A stretch of DNA of 13,604 nucleotides from DAONLM01 sp035406685 (GTDB lineage: Bacteria; Spirochaetota; GWE2-31-10; MWDO01), in assembly GCA_035406685.1 (NCBI GenBank), contig DAONLM010000066.1, forward strand, positions 1 to 13,604, read 5' to 3'. The translations under genes were made by a program, and so were the position numbers. The notes under the pieces are model-generated. The model did not search any database. It had not been told where the DNA came from and saw only the letters and a list, made by a program, of their open reading frames with translations. Of the stretch, positions 1 through 5,055 are shown in pieces. Position 1 is the first letter of the stretch. Every line of letters starts with the position of its first letter.

Positions 1-245
1 TCTTCCTTTGGCAAATAAAAATGAATAGAGTCATCTGCATTTAGTCTTTCGTAAAAATTTCCATCCTCATTTCCGAAACAGTATCTTTTTTTGATCCTAT
101 CAGAGAACTTTTGCAATACATAGCAGATCAATTTTGATAGAGAAATATTCTCTTTTTTTGCTATGTTTGCAATCTTTTTTTTCATAGTAGAAGTAACTAC
201 AAAATGTAGTTCATGATCTTTTTTGTAATTTAATTTTGTATTCAT
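1..245 (-). CDS. Ribbon-helix-helix-like protein, partial (C-terminus beyond window edge)
   Basis: About 81 codons are visible; the gene runs off the left edge. The ATG at 243-245 is preceded by a good ribosome binding site (GGAGG on the minus strand, around 253-257). The protein starts MNTKLNYKKDHELHFVV. Residues 14-50 read as a short strand followed by two helices with the pattern KIANIAKKENISLSKL, typical of ribbon-helix-helix (MetJ/Arc) DNA-binding folds. Around residue 73 a second strand begins (IHFYLPKE), equivalent to VRVYLPKK in the protein at 13023-13541. The two proteins align over this whole visible length (shared KI-N-AKK--IS-S-L core), so I regard them as paralogues. The upstream regions are also conserved (271-304 versus 13571-13604). 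A DNA-binding regulator, possibly autoregulatory or an antitoxin-like protein, is inferred; no partner gene is visible. Confidence 0.6.
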   Translation of the reverse strand, partial: MNTKLNYKKDHELHFVVTSTMKKKIANIAKKENISLSKLICYVLQKFSDRIKKRYCFGNEDGNFYERLNADDSIHFYLPKE

Positions 246-270
246 AGAAAATCCTCCATACAAAAAATAT

Positions 271-304
271 TTCTATATATTAATCACAAAATTTCTTAGA
301 AAAT
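271..304 (-). repeat. 34-base block conserved upstream of the two RHH-like genes, copy 1
   Basis: This block matches 13571-13604 at 30 of 34 positions by eye, including an uninterrupted 16-base core ATTAATCACAAAATTT at 279-294. It lies 25 bases upstream of the start codon of the left RHH-like gene. It has short inverted arms, TTCTA at 271-275 and TAGAA at 297-301. A partial direct repeat of ACAAAATTT occurs 24 bases further upstream (286-294 and 310-318). Its position suits a promoter or operator; the role is inferred. Confidence 0.6.
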
Positions 305-557
305 CCTTTACAAAATTTAAGAAAAAAAATAAAATTTTTGTCTAAAAATAAAATTGTATTCATTTATTTTTTTTATATTTAGAAGAGTTATCATTTTTAA
401 TTTTCTTTAAAAAAATTTAAAGCAGAAGTGATTTTAAGATAAAAATTTATCAATATTTAAAATTAAAATTTTATTTGATGTTAAATAACTAAAAAAATAA
501 GAAAAAATTATTAATAAAAAAAATTAAAAAAAATCTTTATTTTTTTTAAAAAAATAG

Positions 558-563
558 TATAAT
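558..563 (+). promoter_or_regulatory. -10 box for the HATPase-like gene and cinA
   Basis: TATAAT lies 18 bases before the ATG at 582. The ribosome binding site GAGGGAG (571-577) falls between them. No convincing -35 hexamer is present at 16-18 bases spacing (candidates there are CTTTAT or TCTTTA), so this is a -10-only call in a very AT-rich background. Confidence 0.45.
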
Positions 564-581
564 ATAAATGAGGGAGATTAA

Positions 582-1379
582 ATGTTAACAGAAAAGATAG
601 ATAGTAATATAATACATTTTTTTCAAAAAGTTCTGGATAAGACTACTCTTATAAGATTTACAACAGAATTTACATTAAGAATCTTTGCTCTTTTTTATAA
701 AAAACAGCATGATGGTTTTTTAGGAAAAGAATCAAATAAAATAATTCAATCGATTCAGGGAAATCTTTTTGCAAGAATAAATGATTATGTAAAAGATATA
801 AATATAACTCCTAATAATATTATTGAGATAAAATTTGAAAAGGATAATGCTATACCTTCTGTCTCATTGCATCATGATGATAAGATTTCTGATATTCTTA
901 TAAATGTATTTTTTAAAAAGATAAGCTGGGATGAAATAAATGAATTCAGAGTATTTCTAATAAGATATCTTAATTATTATCTTTATAAATTTCATTCTGA
1001 CTTTTTTACAAATGAAGAGGCAATTAAAAAGAATGTATCAAATGTTGCCTATGTTGTTCAAGAGATGCTTCAAAATGCAAATGCTTATAGTTATGGTCCT
1101 TATGATTATGAATTGATATTAAGATATTCAAATAACAAATTTTATATTACTGTTAGTAATTTTGCCAAAGAAAATAATTATATACTATTAAAACAGATTC
1201 TTGATGAGATAAGAAATGCTACTGATTTAAAAACACTTTTATTAAAATATATGTTAAGTGAAGAAAAACATTTAGGTTTAATTACCTGTATTTTTAATTA
1301 TGATATTACTGACTATAATTTAAAATATATTGATAATAAAATTGTTGAAATAAATCTTACTATAAATGCGGTTAAATAG
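582..1379 (+). CDS. SiaB/slr1658-like HATPase-related regulatory protein with N-terminal extension
   Basis: This is a 265-residue soluble protein. Its C-terminal part, from about residue 150, resembles the GHKL/HATPase fold of anti-sigma and partner-switch kinases. It has an N-box-like QEMLQNANAYS (residues 160-170; Glu161 and Asn165 correspond to the Mg/ATP-site E--xN pattern), then a strand pair ending VSNFAKENN, and a late LGL motif at 231-233. The protein at 10170-10652 has the same order (SELLENAVKYA, VENFSTQEN, QLGLARIRY), so the two are distant paralogues. The classical DxGxG loop is not seen. Residues 1-140 are an extension I do not recognise. The ATG has a good ribosome binding site (GAGGGAG) and a -10 box upstream. 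The stop codon abuts the cinA start, so the pair is probably one operon. Kinase activity is inferred from family resemblance. Confidence 0.55.
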   Translation: MLTEKIDSNIIHFFQKVLDKTTLIRFTTEFTLRIFALFYKKQHDGFLGKESNKIIQSIQGNLFARINDYVKDINITPNNIIEIKFEKDNAIPSVSLHHDDKISDILINVFFKKISWDEINEFRVFLIRYLNYYLYKFHSDFFTNEEAIKKNVSNVAYVVQEMLQNANAYSYGPYDYELILRYSNNKFYITVSNFAKENNYILLKQILDEIRNATDLKTLLLKYMLSEEKHLGLITCIFNYDITDYNLKYIDNKIVEINLTINAVK

Positions 1380-2618
1380 ATGTTTACCTCTTCTATAATT
1401 ACAATTGGCTCTGAAATAATGGGCGGCATTATTGAGGATACAAATTTTACTTTTATTGCCAAATTTCTAAAAAATATGGGGATTAAAGTTTTAAAAAGAG
1501 TTTCGGTTCATGATAATATAGATGATATTTGTGGTGGTTTAAAATATTCGTATGATACAGACATAATTTTTTTAATGGGAGGATTAGGACCTACTGGAGA
1601 TGATATTACAAGAGAGGCATTTTCAAAATTTTTAAATAAACGATTAGTATTTAATGAAAATCAGTGGCAAAAAATAGTCTCTTTTTTTAAAAATAGAGGT
1701 AGAATTGTTTCTGAATCGAATAAAAAACAGGCTGAAATTATAGAAGGCGGATATTTTATAGAAAATGAAAATGGGACAGCCCCTGGTATGTATTATAAAG
1801 AAAAGAATAAGATATTTTTTTTATTACCTGGTCCGCCAAAAGAAAATATTCCGATGATACAAAATTCTATTATAAAAATTTTAAAAGAGAATAATTATAT
1901 TAATGGAATATTGCATTCAAGAGTATTTAGATTGTATGGGGTAGGAGAGGGTGAAATATACGATATTGTAAAAGATATTGATAATAAAGATATGAATGTT
2001 GGGTACTATTTTACATCAAAGGGCTGGGTAGAAATTCATTTAACAAAATTTTTTAAAGAAGAAGAGAAAATAGATTTTTCAGAGATAGAAAATCTTTATA
2101 TAGAAAAATTCAATACAAATAAAATTTTTTGGACAGATGATTATGATCTTTCTTATATTCTTTATAAAGAACTTGAACAGAGAGGATTAACAATATCTTT
2201 TGCAGAATCAATAACCGGAGGTAATATATCTGGAAATTTTGTTAGAAATCCGGGGGTTTCAAATGTCTTTATGGGAAGTATTATCTGTTATTCAAATGAG
2301 AGTAAGAAAAAATTGTTAAAAGTAAAAGAGAAAACATTGAAAAGAGACGGCGCAGTTTCGGAAAATACAGCAAAAGAGATGGTAATTGGGTTAAAAAGTG
2401 TGTTTAATACAGATATATCAGTAGCCGTAACTGGTATAGCTGGTCCATCAGGTGGATCAGATAAGAAGCCAGTAGGTCTTGTCTATTTTGGTTTTATCTT
2501 TAAAGATAGAATTTTTATAAAAAAAGAGATTTTTATTGGCGATAGAGAGAGGATTATAAATAGGGCTATTAATTATGTATTTGTAGAAGTAATAAAATTT
2601 TTAAGAAGTAATTTTTAA
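1380..2618 (+). CDS. cinA: CinA-family protein, competence/damage-inducible, NMN deamidase
   Basis: This 412-residue protein has the full two-domain CinA layout. The N-terminal MoaB/MogA-type (MoCF) domain carries GGLGPTGDD at residues 67-75 and LPGPPKE at 149-155. The C-terminal CinA domain carries FAESITGG at 274-281, VTGIAGPSGG at 350-359 and KPVGLVYFG at 363-371. In known family members the C-terminal domain deamidates nicotinamide mononucleotide to nicotinate mononucleotide (PncC activity), recycling NMN released by NAD-dependent DNA ligase. The N-terminal domain is linked to ADP-ribose pyrophosphatase activity in some members. Length is typical. The ATG follows the TAG of the previous gene directly (TAGATG) with no strong ribosome binding site, so translation is probably coupled. 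Downstream lie a transposase remnant and lexA. In other bacteria cinA often sits by recA and DNA-repair genes, so proximity to lexA fits. Confidence 0.93.
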   Translation: MFTSSIITIGSEIMGGIIEDTNFTFIAKFLKNMGIKVLKRVSVHDNIDDICGGLKYSYDTDIIFLMGGLGPTGDDITREAFSKFLNKRLVFNENQWQKIVSFFKNRGRIVSESNKKQAEIIEGGYFIENENGTAPGMYYKEKNKIFFLLPGPPKENIPMIQNSIIKILKENNYINGILHSRVFRLYGVGEGEIYDIVKDIDNKDMNVGYYFTSKGWVEIHLTKFFKEEEKIDFSEIENLYIEKFNTNKIFWTDDYDLSYILYKELEQRGLTISFAESITGGNISGNFVRNPGVSNVFMGSIICYSNESKKKLLKVKEKTLKRDGAVSENTAKEMVIGLKSVFNTDISVAVTGIAGPSGGSDKKPVGLVYFGFIFKDRIFIKKEIFIGDRERIINRAINYVFVEVIKFLRSNF

Positions 2619-2621
2619 TGT

Positions 2622-2881
2622 GATACCAAAAATGAAAGAATAAATATATCTCAAAATCAACCACAGGGGAAAGGCAAAGTTGAAAGGAAGTTTTTAACAT
2701 TTCAGAGGTAAATGAAATAAGTTATAACAGTAAGATATACATTGTTCCTAAATATAAAGGATATTCATTAGCAAATATGAAAATAGAAGTTAGAGAAAAT
2801 CCTAATAAGTGGATTAAATTATTTTATAAAAATGAACTTTTAGTAAAATATAATTTGGAGGCTTCGAATGAAAAAAGATAA
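2622..2881 (+). pseudogene. Remnant of a DDE (integrase-core) transposase, ISNCY/IS481-like
   Basis: Two short reading frames in different phases look like leftover pieces of one transposase. Piece 1 (2622-2708) encodes a stretch ending NQPQGKGKVERKFLTFQ and then stops at 2709-2711. PQ(G/A)KGKVER is the segment around the catalytic glutamate in integrase-core DDE transposases. Piece 2 (about 2699-2881) encodes SEVNEISYNSKIYIVP followed by a KIEVRENPNKWIKLFYKN segment. That resembles the small beta-barrel C-terminal domain of ISNCY/IS481-type transposases, where N-(E/T)-(V/I)-x-Y-x-(G/S)-K-I-Y is followed by V-V-R-x-x-x-x-x-x-I-x-x-x-Y-x-x. No start codon, upstream catalytic aspartates or clear terminal inverted repeats are present. 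A deletion and frameshift around 2699-2711 explain the junction. The exact IS family is uncertain. Confidence 0.6.
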
Positions 2882-2944
2882 TTTTTTTCTTTTTTATTTT
2901 TTCAAGATCAATATTAAGTATTTGTTTTCAACGACAGAAAAATA

Positions 2945-2972
2945 TTGACAAATTTTTAAAATTTATTAAAAT
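2945..2972 (+). promoter_or_regulatory. Sigma-70-type promoter of lexA
   Basis: TTGACA at 2945-2950 and TAAAAT at 2967-2972 are separated by 16 bases. Transcription would start near 2979, about 30 bases before the lexA ATG at 3009. A TAGAA direct repeat (2979-2983 and 2989-2993, period 10) sits at the predicted start site and is a candidate autoregulatory operator. A ribosome binding site AAGGA lies at 2997-3001. Confidence 0.6.
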
Positions 2973-3008
2973 ATTTTTTAGAATATTATAGAAAATAAGG
3001 AAATATTA

Positions 3009-3611
3009 ATGAAAGATCTTCATCCTACTCAAAAAAGAATTCTTGAATTACTCAAAAATAGAGAAAGATGCTGGACAATAAGAGATCTTCAGAGTGAACT
3101 TGGGCTTTCTTCGACGAGTGTTGTCTTTCATCATATTCAGCAACTTGAAAAAAAATCTTTATTAAAAAAAGATCCTAATAATGCATCTAATTATCAGGTA
3201 ATAGAAAATAATGGTATAGTCTATCTAAATCTTTATGGAATGGCTCAATGTGGGCCTGATGGTTCTATTCTTTCTGGCGAGATAATTGAAAGAATTCCTA
3301 TCTCTGATAAAATTTTAAATTTTCCTGTAACTGAGGCTTTTTTGGTAAAGGCAAGAGGTGATTCGATGGAACCTAAAATTTATGATGGAGATATAGTAAT
3401 TGTTCAGAGAAAAAATTTTTTTGAAAATGGTGATGTTGTGGTATGCAGTAATAAGGGAATAGTAATGATAAAAAAGATTATTTTTAAGAATAATGAGATA
3501 TATCTTTATTCTTATAATTCTTCATACCAGCCAGTTAAAATAGATAAAACTTCTTTTTATGTTGATGGTGTTGTAAGGGGTGTTATTAACTATTCAGTAA
3601 AAGATTTTTAA
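3009..3611 (+). CDS. lexA: LexA-like SOS repressor, S24 self-cleaving protease
   Basis: This 200-residue protein has the normal LexA length. The N-terminal winged helix spans about residues 1-65 (HPTQKRILELLK, then the helix-turn-helix DLQSELGLSSTSVVFHHIQQLEKK). The C-terminal S24 peptidase domain carries the nucleophile Ser119 in ARGDSMEP and the general base Lys155 in GIVMIKK. The self-cleavage bond is probably Cys81-Gly82 in GMAQCGPDG rather than the Ala-Gly of E. coli LexA. On DNA damage, RecA filaments would trigger cleavage and derepress repair genes. It has its own promoter (TTGACA/TAAAAT). The recognition helix differs from that of E. coli, so its operator cannot be assumed. It could be another S24-family repressor, but the absence of phage genes nearby and the length favour LexA. 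Confidence 0.85.
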   Translation: MKDLHPTQKRILELLKNRERCWTIRDLQSELGLSSTSVVFHHIQQLEKKSLLKKDPNNASNYQVIENNGIVYLNLYGMAQCGPDGSILSGEIIERIPISDKILNFPVTEAFLVKARGDSMEPKIYDGDIVIVQRKNFFENGDVVVCSNKGIVMIKKIIFKNNEIYLYSYNSSYQPVKIDKTSFYVDGVVRGVINYSVKDF

Positions 3612-3629
3612 AAAAATTATGATTCTTAT

Positions 3630-3658
3630 TAAATTTTATGAAGTCCTCTTTCCGATAT
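3630..3658 (+). promoter_or_regulatory. Sigma-28-like promoter candidate of flaB
   Basis: TAAA at 3630-3633 and TCCGATAT at 3651-3658 resemble the flagellar sigma-28 boxes (TAAA ... GCCGATAA). The -10 part keeps the CCGATA core. The spacing between the TAAA and the -10 octamer is 17, two more than the usual 15, so the -35 part is less certain. Transcription would start near 3665, giving a leader of about 65 bases that contains the hairpin at 3667-3698. Confidence 0.5.
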
Positions 3659-3666
3659 AGTTAATG

Positions 3667-3698
3667 ATTTTAGATTGATTGGGGGATCAATCTAAAAT
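3667..3698 (+). promoter_or_regulatory. Hairpin in the flaB leader
   Basis: A perfect 13-bp inverted repeat (3667-3679 with 3686-3698) encloses the six-base loop TGGGGG. It is followed by A-rich sequence rather than a T run, so it is not a standard terminator. It would lie at the very 5' end of the flaB mRNA if the sigma-28-like promoter is used. The loop ends in GGGGGA, and the downstream ribosome binding site region contains two more GGA motifs (3715-3717 and 3723-3725), the arrangement expected for CsrA control. Regulation is inferred. Confidence 0.6.
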
Positions 3699-3729
3699 AT
3701 AAAAGCTTTTCACAGGAGGGAAGGAAACT

Positions 3730-4650
3730 ATGATTATCAACCACAATTTAGAAGCAATTTTTGCACAGAGGCAAAAGAAATATAATGACATTAATGTAAC
3801 AAAAGATATGGAAAAACTATCATCCAGTATTAAAATTAATAGAGCAGGAGATGATGCTGCAAATCTTGCTGTTTCAGAAAAAATGAGAAGTAACATACGA
3901 GGATCATACAGGGCTGAAAAGAATGCTGAAGATGGAATTTCATTCTTACAGACTGCTGAAGGTTATTTAGTAGAGACACTCGATATTCTACACAGGATAA
4001 GAGAACTGGCGATAAAATCCTCAAATGGAACTAATAGTAATGAAGAGAGAGAATACATTCAGACAGAGGTAAAGCAGCTTGTTGATGAGATAGATAGAAT
4101 CGCATCTCAGGCTCAATTTAATGGAATGAATATCTTGACTGGTAGGTTTGCAAAGGGATTTGATGTTGAAGGAATTGTTACGGGTTCGATGTGGCTTCAT
4201 ATTGGCCCAAGAGTGGATCAGAGAGTTAAACTTTTTATTGGAACAATGACAGCTTCTGCTCTCAAACTTAAAGATATAAATAAAAATAATGAGATAATAT
4301 CACTTGAGACTCAGGATGACGCTAATAGGAATATTGGAGTAATTGATTATGCTATAAAAAGAGTTAATGCACAAAGGTCTGATATTGGTGCTTATCAAAA
4401 TAGACTTGAGTCTGCTTTAAAGAAATTATTAACAGAGGCAGAAAATTTACAGAGTGCTGAATCAATTATAAGAGATGCGGATATGGCAGAAGAATCTGTA
4501 AAGTTATCAAAAGACTTAATTCTTCAAAATTCAAGCACCTCTTTTATAGATATGGCGAATAATAAGCCCAAAGTGTTACAAACTTTATACGAAAATGCAA
4601 AAGTATTTGAAGGTAAACAATTTTTATCCTCCCCTTATTTAATAGTATAA
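3730..4650 (+). CDS. flaB: Periplasmic flagellar filament core protein FlaB
   Basis: This flagellin forms the core of the spirochaete periplasmic filament. The N-terminal D0/D1 region (1-140) is clearly FlaB: MIINHNLEAIFAQR, INRAGDDAANLAVSEKMR, EGYLVETLDILHRIREL and FNGMNILTGRFA. The central GSMWLHIGPRVDQR and LFIGTMTASAL segments are also spirochaete FlaB hallmarks. The C-terminal D1/D0 runs from NIGVIDYAI to VLQTL (residue 286). Two things are odd. The usual SSG-(M/L)-RIN and DDASGL are here SSSIKIN and DDAANL. About 20 residues (YENAKVFEGKQFLSSPYLIV) follow the point where most FlaB proteins end. No signal peptide is seen, as expected for export by the flagellar system. The ATG follows AGGAGGG (3714-3720), and a strong terminator follows the gene. 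This may be a minor or divergent FlaB copy. Confidence 0.92.
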   Translation: MIINHNLEAIFAQRQKKYNDINVTKDMEKLSSSIKINRAGDDAANLAVSEKMRSNIRGSYRAEKNAEDGISFLQTAEGYLVETLDILHRIRELAIKSSNGTNSNEEREYIQTEVKQLVDEIDRIASQAQFNGMNILTGRFAKGFDVEGIVTGSMWLHIGPRVDQRVKLFIGTMTASALKLKDINKNNEIISLETQDDANRNIGVIDYAIKRVNAQRSDIGAYQNRLESALKKLLTEAENLQSAESIIRDADMAEESVKLSKDLILQNSSTSFIDMANNKPKVLQTLYENAKVFEGKQFLSSPYLIV

Positions 4651-4672
4651 CATTTAATTTTATATTTTAGGT

Positions 4673-4705
4673 AAAGGGGATATCTTATAGATATCCCCTT
4701 TTTTT
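4673..4705 (+). terminator. Rho-independent terminator after flaB
   Basis: A 13-bp perfect stem (4673-4685 with 4689-4701) containing GGGGATATC closes on a three-base TAT loop. It runs into a seven-base T run (4699-4705). It begins 22 bases after the flaB stop codon. Confidence 0.9.
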
Positions 4706-4764
4706 ATACAGATATCCCCCCTTTTTATATGGGGATATCCCATTTCTGCAAATCAGATATCCCC
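4676..4764. repeat. Five-arm GGGGATATC/GATATCCCC palindromic cluster
   Basis: The nine-base arm GGGGATATC occurs at 4676-4684 and 4731-4739, and its complement GATATCCCC at 4690-4698, 4711-4719 and 4756-4764. The first pair forms the flaB terminator. The middle plus-oriented arm can pair with either 4711-4719 or 4756-4764. CAGATATCCCC is repeated exactly at 4709-4719 and 4754-4764. Spacing is irregular and there are no spacers of fixed length, so this is not a CRISPR array. Confidence 0.75.
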
Positions 4765-4841
4765 TGTATATTTTTATAATTATTAAATAATCGTTATATT
4801 ATAAATATATTACTCCTTATTAAATTTACTTTCAAATATTG

Positions 4842-4868
4842 TATAAGAAATTAAAATTTTGTCGATAA
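4842..4868 (+). promoter_or_regulatory. Sigma-28-like promoter of the 50-codon gene
   Basis: GTCGATAA at 4861-4868 matches the sigma-28 -10 octamer GCCGATAA at seven of eight positions. TATAAGAA at 4842-4849 lies 11 bases upstream, giving the correct sigma-28 spacing, and its TATA differs from the consensus TAAA at one position. The transcript would start near 4875, just before the ribosome binding site at 4888-4895. Confidence 0.55.
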
Positions 4869-4902
4869 ATAAAGTAATATTAATTTTAAGGAGGGTAATA
4901 AG

Positions 4903-5055
4903 ATGTTATTAGGGGTAGGGGATAATAATTATAAAGATTATTCGAGAGATATTGAATATAAAATTTTAATTTCTTCAAAAGATTATGATAATGATACAAA
5001 TAATAGGATTAGAAAAAGAAAAAAGATAAAACTTGCTTTAAAATATATAAATTAA
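4903..5055 (+). CDS. Small 50-residue protein, possibly flagellar-regulon
   Basis: This short gene starts MLLGVGDNNYKDYSRD and ends IRKRKKIKLALKYIN. It is supported by a near-ideal Shine-Dalgarno AAGGAGGG (4888-4895), seven bases before the ATG, and by a sigma-28-like promoter with correct spacing just upstream. The N-terminal half is acidic and tyrosine-rich; the C-terminal third is strongly basic (RIRKRKKIK). No membrane segment, signal peptide or cysteine is present. I do not recognise a family. It lies between the flaB terminator and the convergent 499-residue gene, and the two convergent stop codons overlap by four bases (5052-5055). The promoter and the flaB neighbourhood suggest a motility or chemotaxis role, but the sequence itself does not show one. 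A chance ORF is unlikely given the quality of the start signals. Confidence 0.6.
   Translation: MLLGVGDNNYKDYSRDIEYKILISSKDYDNDTNNRIRKRKKIKLALKYIN

Larger units (their letters stand above)
246..581. other. AT-rich divergent intergenic region
   Basis: This 336-base stretch separates the minus-strand RHH-like gene from the plus-strand gene starting at 582. It is made almost entirely of A and T runs. I see the conserved block at 271-304 and a -10-like TATAAT at 558-563 serving the rightward gene. I find no open reading frame with a ribosome binding site, no GC-rich hairpin and no RNA gene. Confidence 0.6.

Noticed and set aside
425..435. GAAGTGATTTT shared with 12921-12931
   Set aside because: An 11-base match without clear extension or consistent position relative to the RHH genes; probably chance.
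4709..4764. Possible CRISPR-like array of GATATCCCC units
   Set aside because: Arms are only nine bases, alternate in orientation and have unequal spacing; no cas genes are present.
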